NCBI RefSeq assembly: GCF_000025965.1
Contig: NC_006513.1
Location: forward strand, 2,542,001 to 2,606,000
From: Aromatoleum aromaticum EbN1
GTDB lineage: Bacteria > Pseudomonadota > Gammaproteobacteria > Burkholderiales > Rhodocyclaceae
Direction of reading: 5' to 3'
Length of the DNA stretch: 64,000 bases
Every line of letters starts with the position of its first letter. The first letter of the stretch is position 1. The translations under genes were made by a program, and so were the position numbers. This document shows, one piece after another, positions 8,316-15,250 of the stretch. The notes below the pieces were generated by a model that was given only the letters and a program-made list of their open reading frames with translations, did no database searches and was not told the origin of the DNA.

Positions 8316-8409
8316 ACCGTTCGTCGCCGGCGGCTAGCATTGATGCTCGGCCGCAATTCGAGCATCGCTCGGGTTCGCCCCGTCGTTTCCTGGAGAAGTA
8401 TGGGGATTT

Positions 8410-9825
8410 ATGGCAATTGTCGAAGCGTCCGAACGAAGGTTTTGCGGTGCGTTATCGCATCGGCTGCAGGCGGATGCGACGACCGCCGGACCCTCCTTGA
8501 CATGCGGCTGGCGCTGCACTGACGGAACGCTTGAGGCGGTTTCGGACCGGTTAGGATTCATCCCACTCTTTTACTGGAGCGAAGGCGAGAAACTGCTGCT
8601 CTCGGATTCGATCCGCGAGCTCGCGCGTCGCCTGCCGCGGGTGCGTTTCGATGATCGCGCCGTCGCCGCATATCTGAGGCTCGGCTACTACATTGGGGAC
8701 ACGACCCTCCTCGACGGGGTACGAGTGCTTCCTCCCGACTCCACGCTCATTTGGGATGGCACGCTCGCCATGCGGGAAAAGACACAACATCCCCCTGCCG
8801 TCTTTGCAGGGAACCGCGACGAGGCCGTCGACGAATATATTCGGCTCTTTTCGAGCGCGATTTCGACGCGACTTACGCCACAGATCGGCCGACTTACCCT
8901 CTCGGGCGGGCGGGATTCGCGACACATCCTACTGGAACTGCACCGGCAAGGCGCGTTACCCCATGATGTGGTGACGCTTAGGCGGCGGAACTCGACCGAC
9001 GACATTGCAGCGGCCGACCTCGCTGAGCGGCTCGGCTTGCGCTGCATCGTTGCGGAAGGCGTGCTTGACGCTTTCGAGGTCGAAGCAGTCAAGAACCGGA
9101 TGAATTTCTACATGGCCGATGAGAACGGCTGGTACGTTCATCTTCTGGACCATCTTGATGGCCCTGTTTTCGACGGTCTTGCGGGCGACGTACTGTCGAA
9201 TGGCCTTTATTTCGTTGGCGAGGTCGCAGATTTGATCGATACGGGCGCTTTCGACGATGCGGCAAGGCTGTTCGTGCGCAAGCACGGTGGTTATCTGAGC
9301 TATCTGTCCGACGAAGGGCGGCAGAGGTTTTCCGATGAACTCGCGGAGGACCTCATCTCGCAGGAATTTGCGCGGCACCGTGGGATGGCGAACCCGGTGC
9401 AGTCATTTGTATTCTGGAACCGCACCCGGCGGGAAATCGCCCTGCTTCCGATAGGGATGGCCCGGAGCCGGGTCGATACGTTGCTGCCGTACACCGATCC
9501 CGATTTGCTGGCGTTCTTTCTGTCGCTGCCGCATACAGTGTTCGGTCGGCAAGGTTTTCATGATGAAGTGATCGGCAAGGCGTATCCGTCCTTCGCCGAT
9601 GTCGCTTTTGCCGAGAAGCGGAAACCTTCATACCGTTTTTCGGAGCGAATCGTCTATTCGGTGAGAGCGTCGAAAAAACTTGTGGGCCGCTTTGCCTCCT
9701 GGCCGCGGATTCTGTCGTATGCGGGTGCGGTTGTTGCGGGCGGGAGCCTTAAGCCCTTGGAGAACCCATTTTCGCGCCTGTACCCGTTGCTGCAGGCGCG
9801 AGATGAACTCGGAATCGAACTTTGA
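8410..9825 (+). CDS. Asparagine synthase-like protein lacking the glutaminase nucleophile
   Basis: A 471-residue protein with the C-terminal asparagine-synthetase ATP-pyrophosphatase domain. The PP-loop LSGGRDSRHIL lies near residue 163, and AADLAERLGLRC and FDGLAGDVLSNGLYF follow. The N-terminal about 110 residues keep only the later part of the class II glutaminase fold (DRLGFIPLFYW, LLLSDSIREL). The required Cys2 is absent (it begins MAIVEAS), so glutamine hydrolysis is not expected. Such proteins recur in surface-polysaccharide loci and may amidate or ligate an amine to a sugar acid. That role is an inference. It converges on the minus-strand gene ending at 9828. Confidence 0.78.
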   Translation: MAIVEASERRFCGALSHRLQADATTAGPSLTCGWRCTDGTLEAVSDRLGFIPLFYWSEGEKLLLSDSIRELARRLPRVRFDDRAVAAYLRLGYYIGDTTLLDGVRVLPPDSTLIWDGTLAMREKTQHPPAVFAGNRDEAVDEYIRLFSSAISTRLTPQIGRLTLSGGRDSRHILLELHRQGALPHDVVTLRRRNSTDDIAAADLAERLGLRCIVAEGVLDAFEVEAVKNRMNFYMADENGWYVHLLDHLDGPVFDGLAGDVLSNGLYFVGEVADLIDTGAFDDAARLFVRKHGGYLSYLSDEGRQRFSDELAEDLISQEFARHRGMANPVQSFVFWNRTRREIALLPIGMARSRVDTLLPYTDPDLLAFFLSLPHTVFGRQGFHDEVIGKAYPSFADVAFAEKRKPSYRFSERIVYSVRASKKLVGRFASWPRILSYAGAVVAGGSLKPLENPFSRLYPLLQARDELGIEL

Positions 9826-9827
9826 GC

Positions 9828-11585
9828 CTATCGGCTACGAGCCGGAGAGGACAAATGCAATTCCAGGGCGGGAAGATGTTCCCCGTCTTCCGCGCAGCAC
9901 GGCGGCTGCGTGCAGACGTATGCTTGCGGAAGGCTCGCGTCGAGTTTCGAAGAGAGGCAATCGCAGTCGTGGTTAACCGCTGTCGCTATCCCTGCAGTCG
10001 CGATCCGACTGCGGCTGGCTGGATTCAGATAGGTAAGCGGTTTCCCGGTCCCGGAGATTTCGAGGTGCCGCCTGATGACGATGGTGCCGGCGCTTTCGCG
10101 CATTTGCAACGTCATCCTACCGGCGAGAAGTGTCGACGTTCTTCGGGTCAGTGCAGCGCGGCGGCCCAAACGCCCCCCTAATGCGCGCCAATCGAGAATC
10201 GCGATCAGGCGCTGCAGAAAACCCGATGGCGCCGCGCGGAATACTGCGCTCGCGAAGCCTTCCAGGCGGAGCGTGAAATCGCCATCGTCGAGGTCGGCCT
10301 GAACCCCCTCGAAGCGGTCGAGTGCAATGATTTCCTCGCCGAATCGGAACAACGGTGTCCAGCCCGCGAGTGCAGGCGTTTCCATTAGCCGGGTTCGTGC
10401 CACCCGAACCGGGGGAGGGATAAGCGGCGGGCCGTCAGCGAGCCTGAGGTGGAGGATCGCTCCGCCGGAGTAGCGAAAATCCGCTTCGGTTCGGCTGAAT
10501 GACTGCGGGGGCTGTCCTCGCGTCGAAACAAGGGCGTTGAGGCCGTCGGGCGAGCGCAGGTAGATCAGACCCGCTTCCTCGTCATGGAAGAAGCCGGCGC
10601 GCGCGGCAATCCAACGTGTGCCCCGCAGCGTTTCGGGAAGGGGGCGCGCTCTTCGCATCTGCCGGGCGGCGCCAATGATAGCTGCAGCCCACGCGTTGTA
10701 CACCGAAAGGTGCATATAGCCGTCCCAACTAGCGTTGCCGGATTCAGGTCCCGCCGGGTTCAGCCATAGAAAACCGTCCGGACGGCTCTGCGATACCAGG
10801 CGTCGGCAAATGGCGCGAATCGGATCGTCCTCGCTGTCATGCTCGACGCCCATCAGAATCAATGCCGCGACGAGGCAGCCGTCGCCGAAAAGCGAATGCG
10901 TGCTGCGCCCGAAACCGCCCGCGTAGCCGGCCGGGTCCCAACAGTGAACCATCCAGTCGAGCAGCCGGCGCGCTCGGTGCGCCAGTCCCGCATCGTTGTG
11001 AAACCAGCATGCGAGGGCGGCGAGGAACAACGCCTTGTGATGGTAAGCGAGCGGCGTGGAGAAGCCGGTGCCCGGGTTTTCGGGGAAGTCGATGAAGGCC
11101 CCTTTCGTCGTCGTCCAGCGGTCCAGCAGGATGCAGAGACGCTGCGTTTCGATCGGTCGTCGATCGGCGGGAGCCTCGATAACGCGGCAGGTTTGCGCGA
11201 GCAGGCTCCAGTTGTTGGATGGATACCGTGGTCGCAGCGCGCAACGTTTGAGCCCTGCTTCCAGCAACGGCCTATCACGGTCGCGTTCTTGGTCGGACAG
11301 AATCAACTGCATCAGCAACAGCATCAAGCGATTGAACGGTTCGTGGCCGAGGCTTCGCGTGTCGAGGGCGAGCCATGCCTTTAGCGCGCGTTTTCCGTGC
11401 TCCCAATCTTCGGGCAGGCCCGCGGCAAGTGCCAATGCGGCCGCGGTGTGTCCATAGTGATCTGCAGGGCTGGGCCTCTGTTCGAATGTGTCGTAGAGCC
11501 CGGTGTCCGGGCGGAGGTTGTTGCGGAGCGCAGAATTGAGCCCCAGTAGCAGTGCCGTGAGTTCGGTCGGCATGTCGAAGCTCAT
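9828..11585 (-). CDS. Uncharacterised polysaccharide-locus protein, possibly (alpha/alpha)6 fold
   Basis: A 585-residue soluble protein without a signal peptide. The start at 11585 overlaps the deacetylase stop as ATGA; a longer frame to 11741 would run inside that gene. The first about 350 residues are helical, with repeated aromatic/His-rich turns (DTFEQRPSPADHYGHTAAAL, YAGGFGRSTHSLFGDG, GNASWDGYMHLSVYNAW), reminiscent of the toroid found in glycoside hydrolases and polysaccharide lyases. The rest is beta-rich (FHDEEAGLIYLRS, FRYSGGAILHLRLADG), as in heparinase II/III-like sandwiches. I cannot identify catalytic residues, so I do not name an enzyme. It is the last gene of a coupled CapK-deacetylase operon, which suggests work on the same glycan. 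Confidence 0.7.
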   Translation of the reverse strand: MSFDMPTELTALLLGLNSALRNNLRPDTGLYDTFEQRPSPADHYGHTAAALALAAGLPEDWEHGKRALKAWLALDTRSLGHEPFNRLMLLLMQLILSDQERDRDRPLLEAGLKRCALRPRYPSNNWSLLAQTCRVIEAPADRRPIETQRLCILLDRWTTTKGAFIDFPENPGTGFSTPLAYHHKALFLAALACWFHNDAGLAHRARRLLDWMVHCWDPAGYAGGFGRSTHSLFGDGCLVAALILMGVEHDSEDDPIRAICRRLVSQSRPDGFLWLNPAGPESGNASWDGYMHLSVYNAWAAAIIGAARQMRRARPLPETLRGTRWIAARAGFFHDEEAGLIYLRSPDGLNALVSTRGQPPQSFSRTEADFRYSGGAILHLRLADGPPLIPPPVRVARTRLMETPALAGWTPLFRFGEEIIALDRFEGVQADLDDGDFTLRLEGFASAVFRAAPSGFLQRLIAILDWRALGGRLGRRAALTRRTSTLLAGRMTLQMRESAGTIVIRRHLEISGTGKPLTYLNPASRSRIATAGIATAVNHDCDCLSSKLDASLPQAYVCTQPPCCAEDGEHLPALELHLSSPARSR

Positions 11586-12568
11586 CCGCCGGCACTTCGG
11601 GGCTGGACGAGCGTGCGCAGCAATCGCAGGGCGAAACGCGCAGGAGTTCTGTCCCAGGGAGTAAAACGCGGCAACTGATGGATGTCGCAGTGCCGGTCTG
11701 CGACGGCAGGGCGCGTCGACACCGCGACGTCGAAACCGCATTCGGAAATCATCGCGACGTGCTCCTGGCCGTAATCCTTGACCGGCCTGCCGTTCGGGTA
11801 GGCGAAGACGCGTATCGCGGTGCCCAGCAGAGCCTCGAGTTTTTCCTTTCCCAGACAGATCTCCGCTCGGGCTTCGGCCGGCGACTGGAGCGCGAGAATC
11901 GGGTGGGAGTGGGTGTGGCCGCCGATTTCCATTCCCGATGCGTGGAGTGCCTTGAGCTGGCGGCTCGACATCATCAGGTCGGTTGGAAGATCGATGTCGA
12001 AAGTTTCGGCCAGTCTTTCGGCTGCGGGTATCCGTTCTTCGGGAGGGCGGTATTTGAAATATCCAAGCAGGGTGCCGGCCAGCGCTTGACGATCGGCGAT
12101 CGAAACGAGGTCGACCGCGCCCAGGCCGATTGATGAAAGATTGCAGATCCCCTCGGGCAAGCCCCGGACGACCTCGATGAGCGTGTCGTTGAACATGCGC
12201 CCGCCATCGAGGTAGGCGGTGGAAATGAAGAACGTAGCCGAAATGCCGAATTCCCGGAGAATCGGCAGCGCCGTCGTGTAGTTGTCGGCATAGCCGTCAT
12301 CGAAGGTGACGCAGGCTGCCCGAGCCGGTAGGCAACGCTCCCGAAGGCGCAAGGCGGCCTCGTGCAGCGGCAGAACATTGAAATGGCGGGAAAGCAGGCG
12401 CATCTGCCAGCGAAACGTGTTGGCGTCGGGGTCGCCCAGGCGCAACGGGTCGGCGTCGGGTAGGACGCGATGAAAGATGAGGATGCATAATTTTGCCCCT
12501 GCTCCCGCGGGGGAGGCCAGCGAGAGGACGGTCTTCAGACCGGGAATCTTCGGGTCGGGAGCCCTCAT
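11582..12568 (-). CDS. Polysaccharide deacetylase (NodB domain)
   Basis: A 328-residue carbohydrate esterase family 4 protein. Motif 1 is TFDDGYAD near residue 90 (catalytic base and metal Asp), motif 2 is GGHTHSHP near 217 (metal-binding His pair), and FAYPNGRP near 255 is motif 3. ILIFHRVLPD near residue 29 is the usual N-terminal strand. It would remove N-acetyl groups from amino sugars of a glycan. No clear signal peptide is present, although a glycan deacetylase often acts outside the cytoplasm. It overlaps the CapK-like gene upstream and the unknown gene downstream by 4 bp each (ATGA), so all three are translated together. Confidence 0.88.
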   Translation of the reverse strand: MRAPDPKIPGLKTVLSLASPAGAGAKLCILIFHRVLPDADPLRLGDPDANTFRWQMRLLSRHFNVLPLHEAALRLRERCLPARAACVTFDDGYADNYTTALPILREFGISATFFISTAYLDGGRMFNDTLIEVVRGLPEGICNLSSIGLGAVDLVSIADRQALAGTLLGYFKYRPPEERIPAAERLAETFDIDLPTDLMMSSRQLKALHASGMEIGGHTHSHPILALQSPAEARAEICLGKEKLEALLGTAIRVFAYPNGRPVKDYGQEHVAMISECGFDVAVSTRPAVADRHCDIHQLPRFTPWDRTPARFALRLLRTLVQPRSAGG

Positions 12569-13959
12569 AAGTTCTCCTGTGCGCCGACGTTGTCCGTCGG
12601 CTCGCTCTGCCCGCGCTCGACATTACAGATGATATGGCGGAACTTGCCGTTGGGTTCGGGTGGAATTTCGGGCAGTTGCGCGATTTCCACCTGTACGGAA
12701 GCGCCAAGCAGGGTGTGAACATGCCGAGTCAGCGCGGACCTAACGGCGTCGGGCAGAGGTGTCCGTGTCGCAAGCGTGATACGGATGTATTGGCGTGACT
12801 CCTGAACGATACGATAGGCTTCGAGGTCACGAAGCTCGCGCAGGGCGTGATTGATGGCGCTGCCGTGAACCCAGCTTCCGTCGGCTGCAACAAGACCGTC
12901 ATTCGTGCGTCCGCTGATCGACTGGATCAGTGGCAGGCCGCGACCGCAGGCGCATCGGGCATCCGAGAGAACGCCGCGATCGCCGGTGCGATAGCGGATG
13001 AAGGGAAATTCCGGTCCGGCGAAGTTGGTGATCACGATATCGCCCTCGGTTCCCGGCTGGAGTCTCTTCCCATCGTCATCGACCACTTCGACGATTACTT
13101 CCTCCGCCGTGACGTGCAGGCCACCATGCTGACACTCCCGGGCAATGAACCCGGCGTCCCGGGCGCCATACTCGTTGGCGACCCCACATCCGAAGACCTG
13201 GCCGATCGCCTCGCGCCATTCCGGGCGCAACACCTCGGAGGTGCAGAAGGCGACGCGGATGCCGACATCGTCCATCCTGAGGCTTCGTTCGCGGGCGCGA
13301 AAGGCGATGCGGGAAAGTGCGGACGGGTAACCGAACAACATTCTCGGTCGGAACGTCCGTATGTCCGCGAGGATGCGATCGATGCGGTCTGGGCTGAGGT
13401 CTCGCGCCGGCACCAATCGCGAGCGGAACAGGCGATCACGCAGTGCGCGGAGGCGATCCTGTGCGCCGATTTCCAGCGGCGAGCTCCATAGGACCATCTC
13501 CCGGTCGCCGATGTCCACGTCCCACCAGCGAGTGGCGCGCCATTTGGCCGCAATGTCGAAGCTGATTCGGTGACTCCCGAGCAGGAAGCTCAGTGGCTCT
13601 CCGGAAGAACCGCTGGTACTGTGGCGGGCAAGTGCTCCTCCATCTTCCGCCTTCCATTCGTCAAAGTTACTGCGGATGACGTTTTTGTCGATCAGCGGGA
13701 GCGCGTTGAGGCCGTCGCGTGTGACGAAATCGGCGATGGTGAGCCCATTCGCGCGAAAATGTTTGCGGTAAAACGGAACGGAGTTGGATACCGCGACGAG
13801 CATGTTCCGCAAGCGAGCCATCTGAAGGTCCGCGAGGTGGTCTTGCGAGTACCACTGGCTCCGCTCAAGCTCGCGCAGGATCCCCGGGGTATCGTGGCCC
13901 TTGAAGTGCTCATGCAGCGGAAACAGCAACGTACTGACGATCTTCGGATAGAGGGTCAT
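12565..13959 (-). CDS. CapK / phenylacetate-CoA ligase-like adenylate-forming protein
   Basis: A 464-residue member of the phenylacetate-CoA ligase (F390 synthetase/CapK) family. The ATP loop is HSTSGSSGEPLSF, NEYGARDAG is the A5-like motif, and YRTGDRG is the A7 motif with the ribose-binding Asp. A CACGRGLPLIQSISGR segment follows, then the C-terminal subdomain. In-frame ATGs at 14028 and 13959 are both possible. I prefer 13959 (MTLYPKIVS) because homologous proteins start near this point, and the ribosome-binding signal is weak for both. CapK homologues sit in capsule and exopolysaccharide clusters, and their acyl substrate is unknown. It heads the three-gene minus-strand operon. Confidence 0.82.
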   Translation of the reverse strand: MTLYPKIVSTLLFPLHEHFKGHDTPGILRELERSQWYSQDHLADLQMARLRNMLVAVSNSVPFYRKHFRANGLTIADFVTRDGLNALPLIDKNVIRSNFDEWKAEDGGALARHSTSGSSGEPLSFLLGSHRISFDIAAKWRATRWWDVDIGDREMVLWSSPLEIGAQDRLRALRDRLFRSRLVPARDLSPDRIDRILADIRTFRPRMLFGYPSALSRIAFRARERSLRMDDVGIRVAFCTSEVLRPEWREAIGQVFGCGVANEYGARDAGFIARECQHGGLHVTAEEVIVEVVDDDGKRLQPGTEGDIVITNFAGPEFPFIRYRTGDRGVLSDARCACGRGLPLIQSISGRTNDGLVAADGSWVHGSAINHALRELRDLEAYRIVQESRQYIRITLATRTPLPDAVRSALTRHVHTLLGASVQVEIAQLPEIPPEPNGKFRHIICNVERGQSEPTDNVGAQENL

Positions 13960-14117
13960 GAACGGAATTGTATGGCTGACATGGGGGACTAGGGGCTGAC
14001 CAAAGGCTTCAGCTCGCCTCTGACTCATTGTTCGCCTATTGTATGATGAACAGAAATCTGCGCGGGTAGGAACGGCTGCCCGATGTGCAACATCACGACC
14101 GGGAGCGGGATCAAGCG

Positions 14118-14777
14118 ATGAAGAAGACTTATCGGGGCCTCCATTACCCTCTTACGTTCTTTGCGCTCTTCGGCGCCTTTCAGCTGGTGTATGCACAGAG
14201 CTCGATGTGTGGCAATCCTTTCACCAAGGCCGGCAACGGCCCTTACGATTTCCGTACCGCGGAGCCCGGGAAGCGAAGTGTCGTAGAGAATGCGCACTTC
14301 ACTGCCGACGTCCAGACAATGCGACGGGGAGCCTCAACCAAGAATCTGGCGGCGGACATTGCGTACACCTTGAAAGTGATGCCCAATCATCACCAGGCGC
14401 TTCTTACGATGGGCAACTGGTCGCTGAAAACCGGAAGCAATCCTCCGATCGGCGCGGAATACACCGTGGAGTGCTGGTTCGACCGCGCCTTGCGGTATGC
14501 ACCTGACGATGCAATGGTGAAAGTGGTATACGGCATTTACCTGATCAAGCGCGGGAAGCCCCAGGAGGCCGTTAATCAGCTCGAAGCTGCACTGTCTCAG
14601 GCTGGCGACAACGCAAATGTCCATTACAACCTCGGCCTCGCCTACGTCGATCTGAAGCAGTACGACAAGGCATTGGAAAGCGCCCATACCGCTTACCGAC
14701 TCGGTTTTCCCTTGCCAGGATTGAAAAACAAGCTGGCGCGGGCGGGTGCGTGGCGGGAACTCCCCACGACAAAGTAA
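14118..14777 (+). CDS. Secreted TPR-like protein
   Basis: A 219-residue protein with a signal peptide (MKKTYRGLHYPLTFFALFGA, cleavage after about VYAQS). The mature part has tetratricopeptide-like helices: DDAMVKVVYGIYLIKRGKPQ near residue 133 and NVHYNLGLAYVDLKQYDKAL near 172, a classic TPR consensus. The start at 14118 follows GGGAGCGGGATC; the earlier ATG at 14085 would spoil the signal sequence. It is divergent from the CapK operon. Secreted TPR proteins are common scaffolds in exopolysaccharide export. No specific role can be assigned. Confidence 0.8.
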   Translation: MKKTYRGLHYPLTFFALFGAFQLVYAQSSMCGNPFTKAGNGPYDFRTAEPGKRSVVENAHFTADVQTMRRGASTKNLAADIAYTLKVMPNHHQALLTMGNWSLKTGSNPPIGAEYTVECWFDRALRYAPDDAMVKVVYGIYLIKRGKPQEAVNQLEAALSQAGDNANVHYNLGLAYVDLKQYDKALESAHTAYRLGFPLPGLKNKLARAGAWRELPTTK

Positions 14778-15246
14778 GGCGGGCGGGAACGTCCGAGGCG
14801 AGCACCGATCATCGATATCCGTTTACAGTCGCGAGCGCGATCGGAGACGGGTGTCCGCAAGGCGCGTTCCAGCGCACAACAAGTTCTATCCGGATATATC
14901 TGACGCGCCTTCGTGTGTCGGAGAATTTGACACTACTTTGCTCCGTTGCTCCACGGGCTCTGGGCTGACATTCTAAGCCCATGATTCATTGCGTGTTGGC
15001 TTTGGCGGTTTTAGCTTGCCTGAAACTTGCTTGCGGGGGTAATGGCGCGTCCACTCTCGGCATGCATTTTATCGATGATTTTGGAGTGCCACTTCCGAGG
15101 GGATCGGTCCGCATTGATGGTTGCCCCGTTGCTTGTCGGCGTGGAGATCCTTAAATGACAAAAGCAGAATGCGTCGGGCCTGATGCGCCTTTGCGCCTCG
15201 GTCTTCGACAGGGGCGGAACGTCAATGATGTCAAGGGGAAATCACG
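14778..15246. other. 469-bp intergenic region with two tiny candidate ORFs
   Basis: No standard gene covers this stretch. A TTGACA at 14927-14932 matches a -35 consensus, but no good -10 lies at the right distance. Two tandem small frames (14981-15154 and 15155-15250, listed separately) lead directly into the MBOAT gene. Nothing else is recognisable. Confidence 0.5.
14981..15154 (+). CDS. Candidate 57-residue small lipoprotein ORF
   Basis: ATG at 14981 to TAA at 15152-15154. The predicted peptide starts MIHCVLALAVLACLKLACGG, a short hydrophobic stretch containing VLAC, which fits a lipobox. It then has a polar tail with two more Cys (GCPVACRRGDP). Its stop abuts the ATG of the next small frame. 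There is no clear Shine-Dalgarno sequence. It could be a real small lipoprotein of the acyl-modification operon, or chance. Confidence 0.33.
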   Translation: MIHCVLALAVLACLKLACGGNGASTLGMHFIDDFGVPLPRGSVRIDGCPVACRRGDP

Positions 15247-15250
15247 ATGA
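15155..15250 (+). CDS. Candidate 31-residue leader ORF overlapping the MBOAT start
   Basis: ATG at 15155 directly follows the preceding TAA. The frame ends with TGA at 15248-15250, overlapping the MBOAT start (ATGA). The peptide (MTKAECVGPDAPLRLGLRQG...) has no recognisable motif. The position would allow translational coupling into the large gene. Its GC content is similar to its surroundings, so chance is a fair alternative. Confidence 0.22.
   Translation: MTKAECVGPDAPLRLGLRQGRNVNDVKGKSR

Noticed and set aside
14927-14932. TTGACA as a sigma-70 promoter for the MBOAT operon
   Set aside because: No acceptable -10 box lies 16-18 bp downstream.
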